Shown here one piece after another: positions 26,347-37,850 of a DNA stretch of 64,000 nucleotides (the stretch's first letter is position 1; every line of letters starts with the position of its first letter). Under the pieces are notes generated by a model. That model was given only the letters and a program-made list of their open reading frames with translations, did no database searches and was not told where the DNA came from. The DNA is from Monosporascus cannonballus (lineage: Eukaryota; Ascomycota; Sordariomycetes; Xylariales): the NCBI GenBank assembly GCA_004154925.1, contig QJNS01000076.1, positions 238,761-302,760 on the forward strand. The letters are read 5' to 3'. Both the position numbers and the translations under genes were made by a program.

Positions 26347-29300
26347 TTAATCCATGTCCTCATCCGAGTCTTCGTCCTGATCCGAATTTTCCTCATTATC
26401 GGACTCGTGGCGCTGATATTCTGGGCCCTAATCACAAGTTAACCTATACCTGCAATACCTACCAACGAGGGGAATTATGAGACCCTGCATCACACACAGA
26501 AGCATATAACTGAAGAAAAGGTGTATTAAAGGTTGCATTACCTCTAGAAGGTCCTAGCTAGAAGTTGAGGGTAGCGAACCCTCCTTTTATACATGTAAAT
26601 ATAACTGTAGCTAAGAGGAAAAGATACCGGGGGTGCATAAAGTAGCCTTGTTTCAGTAGGTGATCAAACTAAGCCAAGGCTTAGCTGCTTGATCGACTTC
26701 AGCTGGGTCTGACAGGAATATCGTGAATTGATTGAGCGAAAGAGACAGAGGGTCATCATTGTTTCAGTATGTATAGAAAACGAAATCAGGAATGTCGACG
26801 GACGTCGCTGTGAGCATTAAGTCACTGGCGTCATCATTGCCCACTGCGTCCGAGCTGTCATTCTTTGGTCAGTATATATCATAGGGTATTAAGGATTGCA
26901 CTTACCATTACGTCTTTATTGTTCATATTAACTACATTTCGAAATTGATTTTGTTGGCGCCTAGGGGGCGGTGGCCGAACAGTGAGAGCGTGGGGCGGCT
27001 GCTGGACCATCATGGGGAAGAAAAATTATGAGTACTCACCAGGCCGCCATCGATGTTCATCAACTCTGGCATGTCATATATCTGTCTAGGTAACCCTTCC
27101 TCACTATCCGTCACGGTCTTTGGTGCTGTAATGATGCCAAACTCGTATGTATAGCCGCTTCCGGTGTCGCTCTGGCCGTAAAAGCCGATGATACGTTCGT
27201 CCTCGCCGGCTTCCAGATGCTGGCAATCCTGTTGATTATTGCCGTTGATAGCGCCCCAGGTTTCGCCGTTCGAAAGCGTCACTGCAGCAATAAGCGTTAA
27301 CTGTTGCCAAGCTAGGGTCTGCTGCGAGCCGTCTGGCCCTTACTCATAACCCAGCAGCTAGAGAGAAGCCACGGATGACTCTATAAAGAAGACCACTCTT
27401 TTAGAGATCTTTTCAAGGGACAAAATGATTATGAAGGTACCTACTCTGACACCCGTTCAACGATCCCCCCTCTCTGTGCATGTTGATCGAAACCCTGGTA
27501 ATCTCAAGGGTTTCGTCCTCGGATAACGACTTTGCCTGAGACTGATGACCGCCGTAATGGGTCTGATGTGCGACGCCGCAGTTGCACTTGCTGCCGTCGG
27601 AGTAGTACACCACTGCGCCATCCATTGCTGCCCCAACCCGTATATCGATCCTGTTCGCATACGTGAGGCGAGAACCGCCTCCTTGCCGATGCTTTCTCAC
27701 CAGCAACATGGCCCACCTCCAGTACACCTGGTCCTCTCCGTTATCGAGGGCCAATGACTTAGCCGAGCGTTTCGAGAGCACCAACGAAGTACCCGGAACC
27801 TTGACAAAGGGCTGGTCGGCAAGGAGCCCCCATAAATTCCCGACTCTGCCCGCCATTCCGTTCATACCCAAGGCATCGATGACCCATGGTTTTGAGCGGT
27901 CGAGTCGCTCTTGGAGCGCCTGCTGAGTCAGGTGGAATACGGTGGGCCCAAATTTTGCCGTGATTTCCGCGTCTTCTAGCTCCGCTGCTGTTTTGCGGCA
28001 AAAGTCAAACTCCCAAGCAGGCTTGCCATGGTCGTCGACGAATCGGACCCTCGCCAGACCTGCTCTACAGGACACCTCCAACAGAGACTCGTCCTCCTCA
28101 TCAACCATACAACGGATTAGAACCAAGCTTTCAGTCTGTGACCGCGTGAATGCTCGGTCGCCCGGGAGCCTGAAATGGTCCTTCGTCAAGAATCGTAGCG
28201 CATCAGGTAGGTCCCACTGGGCTCTCTGCTTGGTCTTGTTTTGAGAGACGAAAACCTGACCCCAGGATCTGATAGCCCCTCCTGCCATAATGCCCTCGGA
28301 GAATAAAGGTCTTGCACAGAAAGCATCTCCGACTTCCTGCAACATCGCCAGCTGACCTAAAGAGCAAGCGTCTTGCATGGTAGTACACAGACCCTTGTCA
28401 TTGCCGATTGTGTCACCCGTTGGTGTCATGTCGAGCAGGCAAGCGGGGATTTCCTCCGAGAACCGCGGCCAGGCGTATGTCGTATGACTCCCATATATCC
28501 CCACCGACAACCCGTCGGGATTGTGACGGGCAAGTGCAGCGTGTGCTAGGATAAGACCTTTCTCCATCGAGTAGTGGGAATCGAGAACCAGCCCAGCAAC
28601 AACAGGGCGAGAAGCGCTGACGAAAGGGTGGCCGTGCTCCGCCAGAGCGTGCTCGAAGTACCGTTGCAGCTCATACCGCTTGAGGCCCATGTGGTTTTGA
28701 TGTGCTACCTGGGCATCCCGCAGCTGATCCACTGTCTTCTCGCTGCGGACGATATGCACCTTAGCAACTGATCCCATCCTGGTATTCTTCGGGTCGCTCT
28801 GTAGATACGATGAGCTCACTATAACGTCTGAAGTCAGCCCCTTTCCTGTCGAGATAGCCTAGTGTTCACTAGGCGGACTAAGTAGCGGTTTAGGTGCAGA
28901 AAAAAAATCACGGAGAATTATTCCCCAAGCACGCTGGAAGGTGACTAACGACGACGCCAGAAGATACTTACTGGTAGTCGTGTCAAGGCCCCATTCCTCG
29001 TCCAGTCGGAAGCTCCGGCGGCCGAGGCCCTTTTCTCGCAAGTCTTCAGCTGTCATGGCTTGCCACATATATGCCGTCATGCGCAACTTGAGGACGGCAG
29101 CATCCAAAGTGCTGTGGGCAGTAGTTATGGCGCCTCTCTTCAACGGCGGGCAATCAATTAGCAGGGGCGAGTCCTTGGCCACCATGATTGCCAAGTGGAG
29201 GGGCGGAAGCTGCAATAGAGGTTGGTAATGCACGATCAGTCTCGTTGAAGTGCAGATATGGCCATTATGATGCAACTCGAAGTCGACCTTATTCTGCCCA

Positions 29301-29518
29301 GGTTGTAGCATGACAAGACATCGAAAAGTGCCGTGTGAGGTTGGCCAATTCTGCTGACCAGAGAGCTGATGGAATGCATCTCTCGTCTGAACGGCGATAA
29401 AATCTTCTGAGGTCGAATAGTCATTGCAAGTGCCTGTAATTAAGAGACATCGTTGATATACTGTCTCTTTGTCAGTGACATTTGTAAGTTTGATCCTGCT
29501 TGGGGAGACGGCTGCCAT
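26347..29518 (-). CDS. YIL108W-type metalloprotease/jacalin protein with degenerate zinc site
   Basis: This is a fungal putative zinc metallopeptidase of the yeast YIL108W family (Metallopep domain followed by a jacalin-like domain). Exons by splice consensus and phase: 29518-28972, 28827-27445, 27281-27040 and probably 26427-26347, giving about 750 residues. Introns 1 and 2 (144 and 163 bp) have clear GTAAGT/GTAGGT donors. The family segment GSHTTYAWPRFSEEIPACLLD, then DTIGND, is followed at residues 346-356 by QEVGDAFCARP where the family has HExxHxxGxxH, so all three zinc-binding histidines are replaced. The C-terminal domain contains DERIIGFYGQSDTGSGYTYEFGIITAPK. The last exon encodes an acidic tail. 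Its intron (about 610 bp) is long; without it the frame stops at 27010 (733 residues). Probably an inactive pseudoenzyme. Confidence 0.85.
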
Positions 29519-30409
29519 TTCAATAGAGTTTCAGGGTCAACCAGCGGAATGAAGAATCTATTCATGAAATGGAAAGGCACATGAGAGGCAAATGTTAAGA
29601 TAACTACTTCATGGCACCGTCTATTTATCAGTCTCGACCTGCCATTGCCTTGCCTTAGATTTGATGTTGGAGTATGGTGAAGATGCCTAGGCAGCACCCG
29701 GCAGCCTGCTGCGGTGGTGGGGATCACTAATTTGCCTTCAGGGGTAACAAAACAAAGCTCTCTTGGAACTGCCGGGTAGCTTACCTCGCTAAAACGATAT
29801 CCCGCCATAAGTAGACTGATTATTCGTTCCATAAACATATGAACACGTCGCCACTAGAGATCATCCGATTTTGAGTCAATGAACTGGTAACGATAGTATC
29901 CATGATTATCAGACCCCATAACGGACAGGAACTAATGGGATGTTCAATTCTGGATTGAAACTTTTTAGCGGGGACCGAAGAGAATTAGGGCTGCTTACAA
30001 GGAAGTTTTGCAATTATTGAAAGGTCAAACGCATTTACTCTCCGCTGCATTATGCTGCTTGTAATATTTCGATCTTACAAACGCAAAATCAGCAAATAAT
30101 GATAAATAAAGGTTCCAGTTAAGCTATATTGGGAGGGCGTAAAGCTAGAGGGCTCTATCTGAGACAGGCTTCATGAAGTTGGGAGACACCTGTCAGCGAT
30201 TAGGCACATCCAAACCAACACCTTCTCCAACAAAAGTCCAGACCCATGCCTCCAAAATAACCAATTAAAAATACATTCCATTCATTTCCAAATGTCGAAT
30301 CGTGTACTGTTGCCGACCTAGGTTTCCATCCAGTAAGTACTCCTGTAACCATGATGAGTGGGGAATAAAGGCGGTTAGGTAGGAACGTTGGAGGTCGCCG
30401 CCTCTTGGT
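29519..30409. other. Intergenic spacer
   Basis: It lies between the start of the metalloprotease gene and the end of the P450 gene, both on the minus strand. A 132-codon minus frame (29838-29440) has no recognised motif and overlaps the metalloprotease first exon in another frame, so I treat it as chance. Confidence 0.5.
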
Positions 30410-32570
30410 CTACCTCGCCACAGGCGTGAGGCGCACGTTTAACGACGGCTTGTCCCAGAGGACGTAGGACTTCTGGTCTTCCAACCAATCCCTGCTATCG
30501 TCCTCGAGGACCATGTCGAAATTCCAGACAATCTTAGCTAGGATAAGGCGCATCTCCGCATATGCTAGGCTGTGTCACCACCGCACGCATCAGCACTCTA
30601 TTTTGTCCTACTGCGGGGGCCTCGAACCTCGTTGGGGATGCGGGGAAGGAATGCACACGAAGAAACCAAGACAAGATAAGACTTTTTGTTTCTTGGCGGG
30701 GTTGGGGGCTGGATTGGGGGCAGTGGGGGGAGGCGGAAAGGGCAGGACGGTAAGCTTACTTCTTGCCGATGCAGTTTCTCGGCCCAGTGGAAAACGGCTG
30801 CATTGCTTCGAGCCGGTCGCCCTTGTAGCGCGGGTCGCCCAGAAACCGCTCGGGCGCAAATGTTGTAGGCTCGGTCCAATACTTGGGGTCGTAGTTGATG
30901 GCCCACTGCCAGACGGCTACGACGGTCTAATTATACGAGAGATGCGTCAGTTAGATTCTCCCGACACGACACGACGGCAGTGGTCGCCACCTTGTTGCGA
31001 CCAGTCATATATCTGGACACGCACTCGACGCTGCACGCGTGCATGAAGCGAGCGCATTCATGGAGCGGGGTGGAAGAGCCGCAAATGAACGAATGTTCAC
31101 ACAAGAGGCGTGTTTGACAAGAGAGAGCAAGAGGGACGTTCTGTATCACACTCACGCTTTCGGGAATGAACTGCCCCGCGACGTAGGCGCCGCCCTTGGG
31201 GACCTGTCGCGGAAGTCCAAGGGCGACCGGGGGATAGCAGCGCAGGGTCTCGTTCAGACAAGCGAGCATGTACGGCAGGCTGGAAACGGAATTGAGGCCC
31301 ATCTCCTCCTCGCTGTTGAAGGCGGTGCGGACCTCCTCGACGACCCTGGCGAGCTTGTCGGGGTGGGAGGTCAGGAAGAATACGACGCCGCTCAGCAGCG
31401 TGGCGGTGGTCTCCGAGCCGGCGATCAGGAGGGTGTTCGCGTTCATGGTCAGGTGCTCGAAGCTGAGGTGCTGCAGTGTGGGAAATTTTGTTTAACGTGG
31501 TTAGTTTCTTGTCCAAAGGTGCTTACGATCTGGCAGGCGAGGAGAAGGGGAAAAGGAGCCATAGAAATGGCGATTAAGCGCAGACGGGAGACGGTGCCCA
31601 TAGAAAAGTCCTCCAAGGTATGTACTTAAGTAACTTACACACTCGTCCTTCTTCCTTATCAGCCCCTCGATGAGGTCGGGCCTCTCGACGTCGAGCTCCA
31701 TGCGCCGGCGCAGCTTGGCCCTGACGAGCTCGAACTGCTCGCCCTGCGAACCGCGGTTGGCGTAGTAGTGGACGATGGGCCTGAGCCCGAGGTAGTTGAG
31801 CGCGATGCCTATGGAGCCGATGAAGAGGTTGTGGGTGATGAGGTCGATCCAGGGGTGGTAGTCGGACTTCTCGAGGCAGTCGAAGGCGGAGCCGAAGCCG
31901 AGGTCGCCGATGACGTCGAAGGTTGTCCAGTTGAGCCACTCACGCATGTTTACTGGTACGGTTGCGGTCGCGACCTCACCCTTGCCATTGCCGCCGGCGG
32001 GGGGGGCCGCAGACTCGCTGTTCTCGCGAAGTCGCCGGATCAACAGGTCCACGTACGCGCCGATGATGGGCTCTTGCCCCCGCATCGACCGCTCGCTGAA
32101 TCCGTGCGACAGGGCCCGGCGCAGCGCCGCGTGCTCCTCGCGCGTGCTGAACACGATGTTGTGCGCTTCGCCGCGCCAGTAGAAGCGCTCATACTTGGGG
32201 AACTCGCCGGCCCCGTGCTTGCGATGCCCATAGATGTCGCCCCACGCATCGGGGCTGCTGAACGAGAGCTCGTCCGGCATAATGCGCAGCACGGGGCCGT
32301 ACTCGGCGTGGAGCTCCGCGATCTTGTGGGGTAGCCTCCCTTTCAGGAGCCAGTAGATCCGCGGGAGGGGGGAGGCGCGCCAGAGCAGGGGGCCCGGAAA
32401 CGAACGCAGCGGGTGGAGGAAGATGTTGTAGAGCGCACGAGCGACTACGGAGAGAAGGACCTGTTTGAGATGACGGAGTTAAGAATTCGCAGTCTGGACG
32501 TCAAGGTTGAGGTACGGAAGACACTCACGAGGACACTGGCTATAACAGCTAGATTGGCTGACCCTCCCAT
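30410..32570 (-). CDS. Cytochrome P450 monooxygenase (CYP65/CYP58-like)
   Basis: This is a membrane-anchored microsomal P450 using heme and an NADPH-P450 reductase. Five exons (32570-32529, 32460-31639, 31470-31156, 30926-30760, 30569-30410) join in phase to 501 residues, the normal family length. Visible landmarks: an N-terminal hydrophobic anchor (residues 1-22); HPLRSFPGP hinge; I-helix AGSETT (305-310); ExxR in [14 protein letters not shown]; and heme loop [10 protein letters not shown] with the axial cysteine at about 445. The tail [20 protein letters not shown] is typical of fungal isotrichodermin C-15 hydroxylase-like P450s. The substrate is unknown. No biosynthetic backbone enzyme lies nearby. 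Intron 2 (168 bp) may hide a 3-base microexon at ATC|GTAAGC. All residues expected for catalysis are present. Confidence 0.93.
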
Positions 32571-33628
32571 GTTTAGACGCGCTATACTAATAATCAGCTA
32601 GAAATATATAGGCAGAGAATGAGATCTGATTCTCTCGCGAGAGGCCGATTAGATAAGTTCTTCGCAGCCTGGGATAATAGGGCTCGAAACTCTTTCCACT
32701 CCTAGGAGGAGGAGCTTTATACCGGAGTAAGCCCCGCAGGAAAGCACGGGGATATCCCTACATTTCTATCAATGGCACGGCGATAATAGTCTGCAACGCT
32801 GCTATGTAACCCCGGCAGAGATTCTTTCACAGGATCTTGATATACTCCGATACACCACTCGGGGTCTCGGGCAACTACTGGCCCTTCCGCAACCTGATCA
32901 TGTCACACTTGAGAGACGCCATTTTCAAAGTTGACAAGGGGATCGTGCAGCCCGGATGTAGATCCTATGAGAGATGGGCGAGACGGTTGGAGCGGCGTAT
33001 GATTACTTCCTATCAAGCAGTACTACGAGATATACTAGTGACGACATATGATATGCTAAGGTGCCGCGAAGGCCGGATAATGGCGGAGATGATTGTTACC
33101 CTATGCATAAACACCGCCGGCAGCTACGAAATCCGCTGCAAAGCATACATAACCCTGATTGGGGCCGCCATACCCTTTTGGCCCTTGAGGTATTGAATGC
33201 TTCCACGTGCGGAACCAATCAGGAGTTTGGAGTCTTTGCTAACAGGACGGAGCATACTATATAGTGCTATGGACGGCGTGGATGGTTCGCTAGTTGCCCG
33301 GGATAACCCTGCGGCTTCTCGAAACTGGTGCGGAGTTTCTACGTGCGCGAACTATGAGCCCAAGCAATCATTCTCCGACTACTCGTCAGCACTCTAAACG
33401 GCGATTATTAGATTGAGCTCCTGCATTCTAGGATCTCATTCTAGTCATCGACGTCTAGAGTCCCGACCAGAAGAGCATTTCAATACGATATAGTCTATCA
33501 GACGCCGGTTCTTGAATGGTATGCAGCTTCTGATCAGGGGAAGGACCTTAACCCCGGCAGCTGGCCTAGAACTTAGGAGCGACCGGCTGAAAAAGGCAAG
33601 TGTGCAACCTACGCCTCATATCTCCTCG
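32571..33628. other. Intergenic, no supportable gene
   Basis: This is the upstream region of the P450 gene. A 119-codon plus frame (32837-33196) has no motif, signal peptide or homology I recognise. Confidence 0.45.
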
Positions 33629-33798
33629 GGTGCCAGAAGGCTACACAATAAGCGGTAGCGGCAAAGACGCTAACCTACACCAGCAGCGTACTCCCTAAAA
33701 CGTCGACTTCTTGCTATTTAACTGGCTACAAAGTTCCCATATATTCCAATTCTAAACCGCAAATGCAGTTACCGCTTATTGTGTAGCCTTCTGGCACC
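33629..33798. mobile_element. 170-bp element with 29-bp perfect terminal inverted repeats
   Basis: Bases 33629-33657 and the reverse complement of 33770-33798 are identical over 29 bp, beginning GGTGCCAGAAGGCTACACA and ending AAGCGGTA. The 112-bp interior is non-coding. The flanks just outside the repeats are also partly complementary (TCCTCGG versus TCTTCTGG), so the true ends may lie a few bases further out. No target duplication could be assigned. Most simply a MITE. Confidence 0.75.
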
Positions 33799-34265
33799 AG
33801 AAGACATGCACTTAGTTGGGTCATCGCGGTCCACCCGGAGTCCAGCGGAGCAATCACAACTCCGCAAAAGTTTCCGCGATGCTCGCGGTTTTCGTAGGAA
33901 ATAGCAACTCATGCAATGCATAGTAGATATTGCATAATTTGAAGCCTGAACAACTGTATTGAGCATACAGCATATGTATATGGGACAAATGAATATGCGA
34001 ATGGTATCTGTTAAGGGCAGTTGCAACAACCCCTCTCGACTCCGAAAACACCTTATGGACAGATACGAAGTCTGGTGAAGCAAATATAAGCCTGCAACGA
34101 TCACGGACCCTCAACATTGCCCTCTCATCGTATCAAACCAGAACGCTGCAGCAACACTACCTCATTTCTTATCATGGCCTTCCGGGTCATCACGGCTGCA
34201 TATATGCCCAATGCGTCTGTAATCGAGGCGGTTTCCAGGAAAGACTGGCTATAGCTAATTCACGC
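33799..34265. other. Intergenic spacer downstream of the GTPase gene
   Basis: Two overlapping minus-strand frames of 87-111 codons have no motif. I see no gene. Confidence 0.45.
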
Positions 34266-36363
34266 TCAGGCACTAACCCCAGCCGAGGACGTCATCCCCG
34301 ATTGGGCAGAGCTATTCGAGTCTCCAGTCCCGGAGCCATCTGCTTGACGCTGCAGAGGCTTCTTAGGATCGTAACCAACGGACACGACAATACCAAGTCC
34401 TTTGGTACGTCCCTCGCGGAAGAGTAGTCTGTCGCCTTTTGCTAGGTATTCAGGGCGCTGAACGAAGCGGAATGCGACCGTTGCACGATCACCAGTTCGG
34501 ATGAAAGGGCGGTCAACATCGATTATGGCACACGTCTGCGAGACAGGACCAACATGCAGCATTGCTTGATACTTCGTTTGGATGGTCGTTGCGTGTGAAA
34601 GAATCAATACCTCAGCGACGAACTCGCGATAGGCCTTGGGCATCGGCTGGCCCTCGATTTTTGGCAGGACGACCATGCCTTTCCTAACATCTTTCCGTCG
34701 TACTTTCTTGAGTGCAAAGCTGGCTGATTGTCCAGCGGATGCTGCAGGTACGCCTATTCGTTTCCGCTCAATGGATCGAATAGACGTCTGAATGAACTCA
34801 CCGATTCCGTTGGGACCAATAAGCACACTGTCACCTGCGTGAATGACTCCGGATTTGACGATTCCGCTGACTACGGTCCCAACGAATGGTACCGAGAAAG
34901 TGTCGTTGACATGAAACTCGAACGGAGCGTCGGCATCATACCGGCCGTGGTGCGGCAAGATGTTCAAGAAGGTTCGCACGAGGTCGAGATTCTCGCCAGT
35001 GACGTTAGAGACCTGGAAGATCGGGCAGAGCCGCTGACTGACAAACTGGGTTGCCGTATTTATGCATTCCTCCCGGTTCCGGATAAAGATGGGCAATTTC
35101 CGGGCCGCCGGAGACTTCAGGATTTTGGTGATCTGCTGAATGGTCTGATCCAGGATATTGGGAGGGCAAATGTCAATCTTGGTCACAACGACCATAATGG
35201 GTACATTGAGCGCCAGCGCAATGCCAAGATGCTCTTTACTCATACCGATCAAGCCGTTGTTGGCCGCGACCATCAAGAGGCAGTAATTCGGGCTACTTGA
35301 TAAGAGACCGAAGACTGTGGTTCTTAGATACCGCTCATGCCCAGCCAAGTCGGTGAAGGTGATGACTTTAGCGCTGCGCTTCCCAATCTCCTCCCAGGAG
35401 AGTTTCCCTAGATGCTGATGAGTCACTACGATGTGATATGTAGCCGGAGGCGTGTCAACTCACTGCCAGGAGTATCAGAGGTGACGACGTTCCCCGTGGT
35501 GTCAAACCCCATGATCTCCATTCCTACCGAGCTAGTTCGTCCAGTCTCTATCTCGTGTTTGTGGCGGAAGAGGTTGACACGAGCCTTTCCTCGTCCATCA
35601 TCAAGGTCTCCCTTGACTAGGACGCCCAGCATAGAGCTCTTACCGGCATCGACTGCCAATGTTCATTAGCATGGGCTCGGTCAATACATCCTCAAATGTC
35701 ATCCTCACCATTCCCGACGACTGCTATCCGTGTCTCAATGACGTTCTCGACAGTAGCAGGAGCCCGACGTATTAATATTTTTCCAGAGCAGTCTTTGAGC
35801 TCCTTGCCACTCGCAGTTGACTCGGCCTCCGCCTTGTCTCCGACACCCTTGGTGAGCAAGACGTCGCAGTCGGCCCGTAACTTCTTGGCCGTATCTACCA
35901 GTCGCTCAAGGGCAATATCCCACTCCTCGCTGGTAAGGCGCATCGAGTCACCATTGTTCTCAAAACCAAGCTCAAAGACGGCCTCGCCATGACCCTCAAG
36001 CAATCGCTCGTCTATGAGCTCCGAGAGCTTGTTCAGAGCTGTCTCATCATCGGCAGGCGCCAGCAACAGGTCGCGCAGAGGTACTCGAGGCTCCGAGCTG
36101 TCGAAATCAAGCGTATCGAGGATGTCGAGTTCCTCGTGGTGCTCGATCGGGCTGGTGGCGGACGCGGAAGCTGCGGTCTTGGAGGACGGGTAGCGCAATG
36201 CCTGTTGCTTCTCAACGAAGTCGGCAAAGTCGCTGAGAGCCTGAGGAATGGAAAGTTAATCGAGCATCCAGTGAATAGCTTACAATAAAATAACAGAGTC
36301 ACAACTCACTGCTTCGCCTTTCCGCCGCTCGTGCGGTAGTTGCTTATGGGCTTTGCTTGTCAT
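34266..36363 (-). CDS. GTPBP1/GTPBP2-like translational GTPase
   Basis: This is a fungal member of the GTPBP1 family of EF-1A-like GTPases, cytosolic proteins linked in animals to ribosome rescue and mRNA turnover. Four exons (36363-36310, 36240-35709, 35652-35464, 35407-34266) join in phase to 638 residues. Introns are 69, 56 and 56 bp. G1 is GNVDAGKS (near residue 195, split by intron 2). The segment [32 protein letters not shown] contains G3 (DLAGHE) and is restored only by splicing intron 3 at CATCTAG. G4 is TKID. EF-Tu-like beta-barrel domains follow ([28 protein letters not shown]). The tail is Gly/Ser-rich. The acidic N-terminal third is family-specific. It appears intact and likely functional. 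Confidence 0.93.
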
Positions 36364-37850
36364 CTTGCGAGGCGTAGCGGGACTCTCCGCTGGAGTATTA
36401 AGGAAGGTGTATTCGGGCGATCATTGGAAATGGGATGGTGGAGGGAATGAATGTCCTTAGGGACGAAAGGCGATCAAGAAGACATGTGTAGGCAGATTTC
36501 ATATTTCCGGAGGATGGAAGCTGCGACGGACGTTGAAATACCCTACATGCAAGAGTCATAGCTTGTAGATACATACAATGTTGAGGTAACAGGAAGTGAG
36601 TAATCCGGGGTAAAATGACAGAATGACTCGTACCCGCCATGTTAGACTAGAACCCGTATAACCCCACATCTTTGACCCACCTGCCAACTATCGGTCTTAC
36701 CCTATTCTACTCCTACATGGTACGGGACCAAGTAAATAAGTCGTAAAAAATCCTAGAATATAATCCACAGCGGGCATCGACAGCATCGAGATTACTCGTC
36801 GACGTATCCAAAGACAGAAATGATATGAAATTAAGCGCAAGATTCGCTTAACCTCCAGCTTCAAAACATTTGCCGGAAAGGGCTGTATCTGATATATGCC
36901 TTAAGCCGAGAAACTTGCCAGTTGGCCCAACACCCGGACAACTACTTTAGGGCAGAACAGAAACGCTGACTTTCTCACATGGATTAATCAGTGAAGTTTG
37001 GACGGCAGACATGAGGAAACAGATTGATGAAAGTTAGCTTGCAGCCTTCATTCCTGTCTCGCAAACGCTAGCTGCTAGTCAGTTTACACAAGGCCGTGGG
37101 TGTGTGTTTACTACGAGAATCCAAGGTGGAAATTTCGTTAAATCAGAAGATACGATATCCCCGGCCCCCCAGATAAATGCGAGAAAAGCTAAAGAGTGTT
37201 TACCGCTAATACGCCTGCTTATCTTGTCAGTCATCACAATCCCGCGGGAGTCGCCAGCCAAACCTTGGTACGGGGCCCAATAGACGTTTTCATGGTCTAT
37301 CTTGGTCTCTATTATATGCCTTTATCCATGGTACCGTATATTGCAATGGATTAATCATAACGGACTTACGCAGAAGGGTTCGGTTTATGTTGACATAGTT
37401 CGTCTGGGCGTTACCAATCCAGCAATCGAATTTTTGAAACCCCTGTCTACGAGCTTTGCGTGGCGTAAATTCGTTAACGCAAGATGAGCCGTTTACCTCA
37501 TCTTTTCAACCCTCTTCTTGTCTCCCTTTTTGCCTAATTTGGCCGTGATCGAACTGGGAAGTTCCTTAAGGTTAAGAGAGTCCCTTTGTATAACGATCCT
37601 GACCCTTCTTAGCTCTCTGCCAGCACCGGGCATCTGAAAGTTGGAACCGACGAGTAGTCCTCTAGTCTCTATTCCATCTCTCCAAGACACGATTGGGGCG
37701 GACTCGAAAATCGGTAATAGATGCTGAGACTAAAGGCCGCCGTAGACGGCGGGCCGTTGCTTAGTGAGCGGGAATCAGGGACCTCTGCCATCAGAGTCTT
37801 GAGCGTCCGGGCTTTGGACTCCGTGGAGGAACTCTCTCTCTCTATAGAGA
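36364..37850. other. Intergenic spacer, possibly with the lost 3' end of the HET relic
   Basis: A minus-strand frame at 37690-37493 (LKELPSSITAKLGKKGDKKR) could be the detached C-terminus of the HET-domain pseudogene just to the right. Otherwise nothing is recognised. Confidence 0.4.

Noticed and set aside
31768..32334. 188-codon plus-strand frame over the P450
   Set aside because: Antisense to exon 2 of a P450 with all diagnostic motifs.
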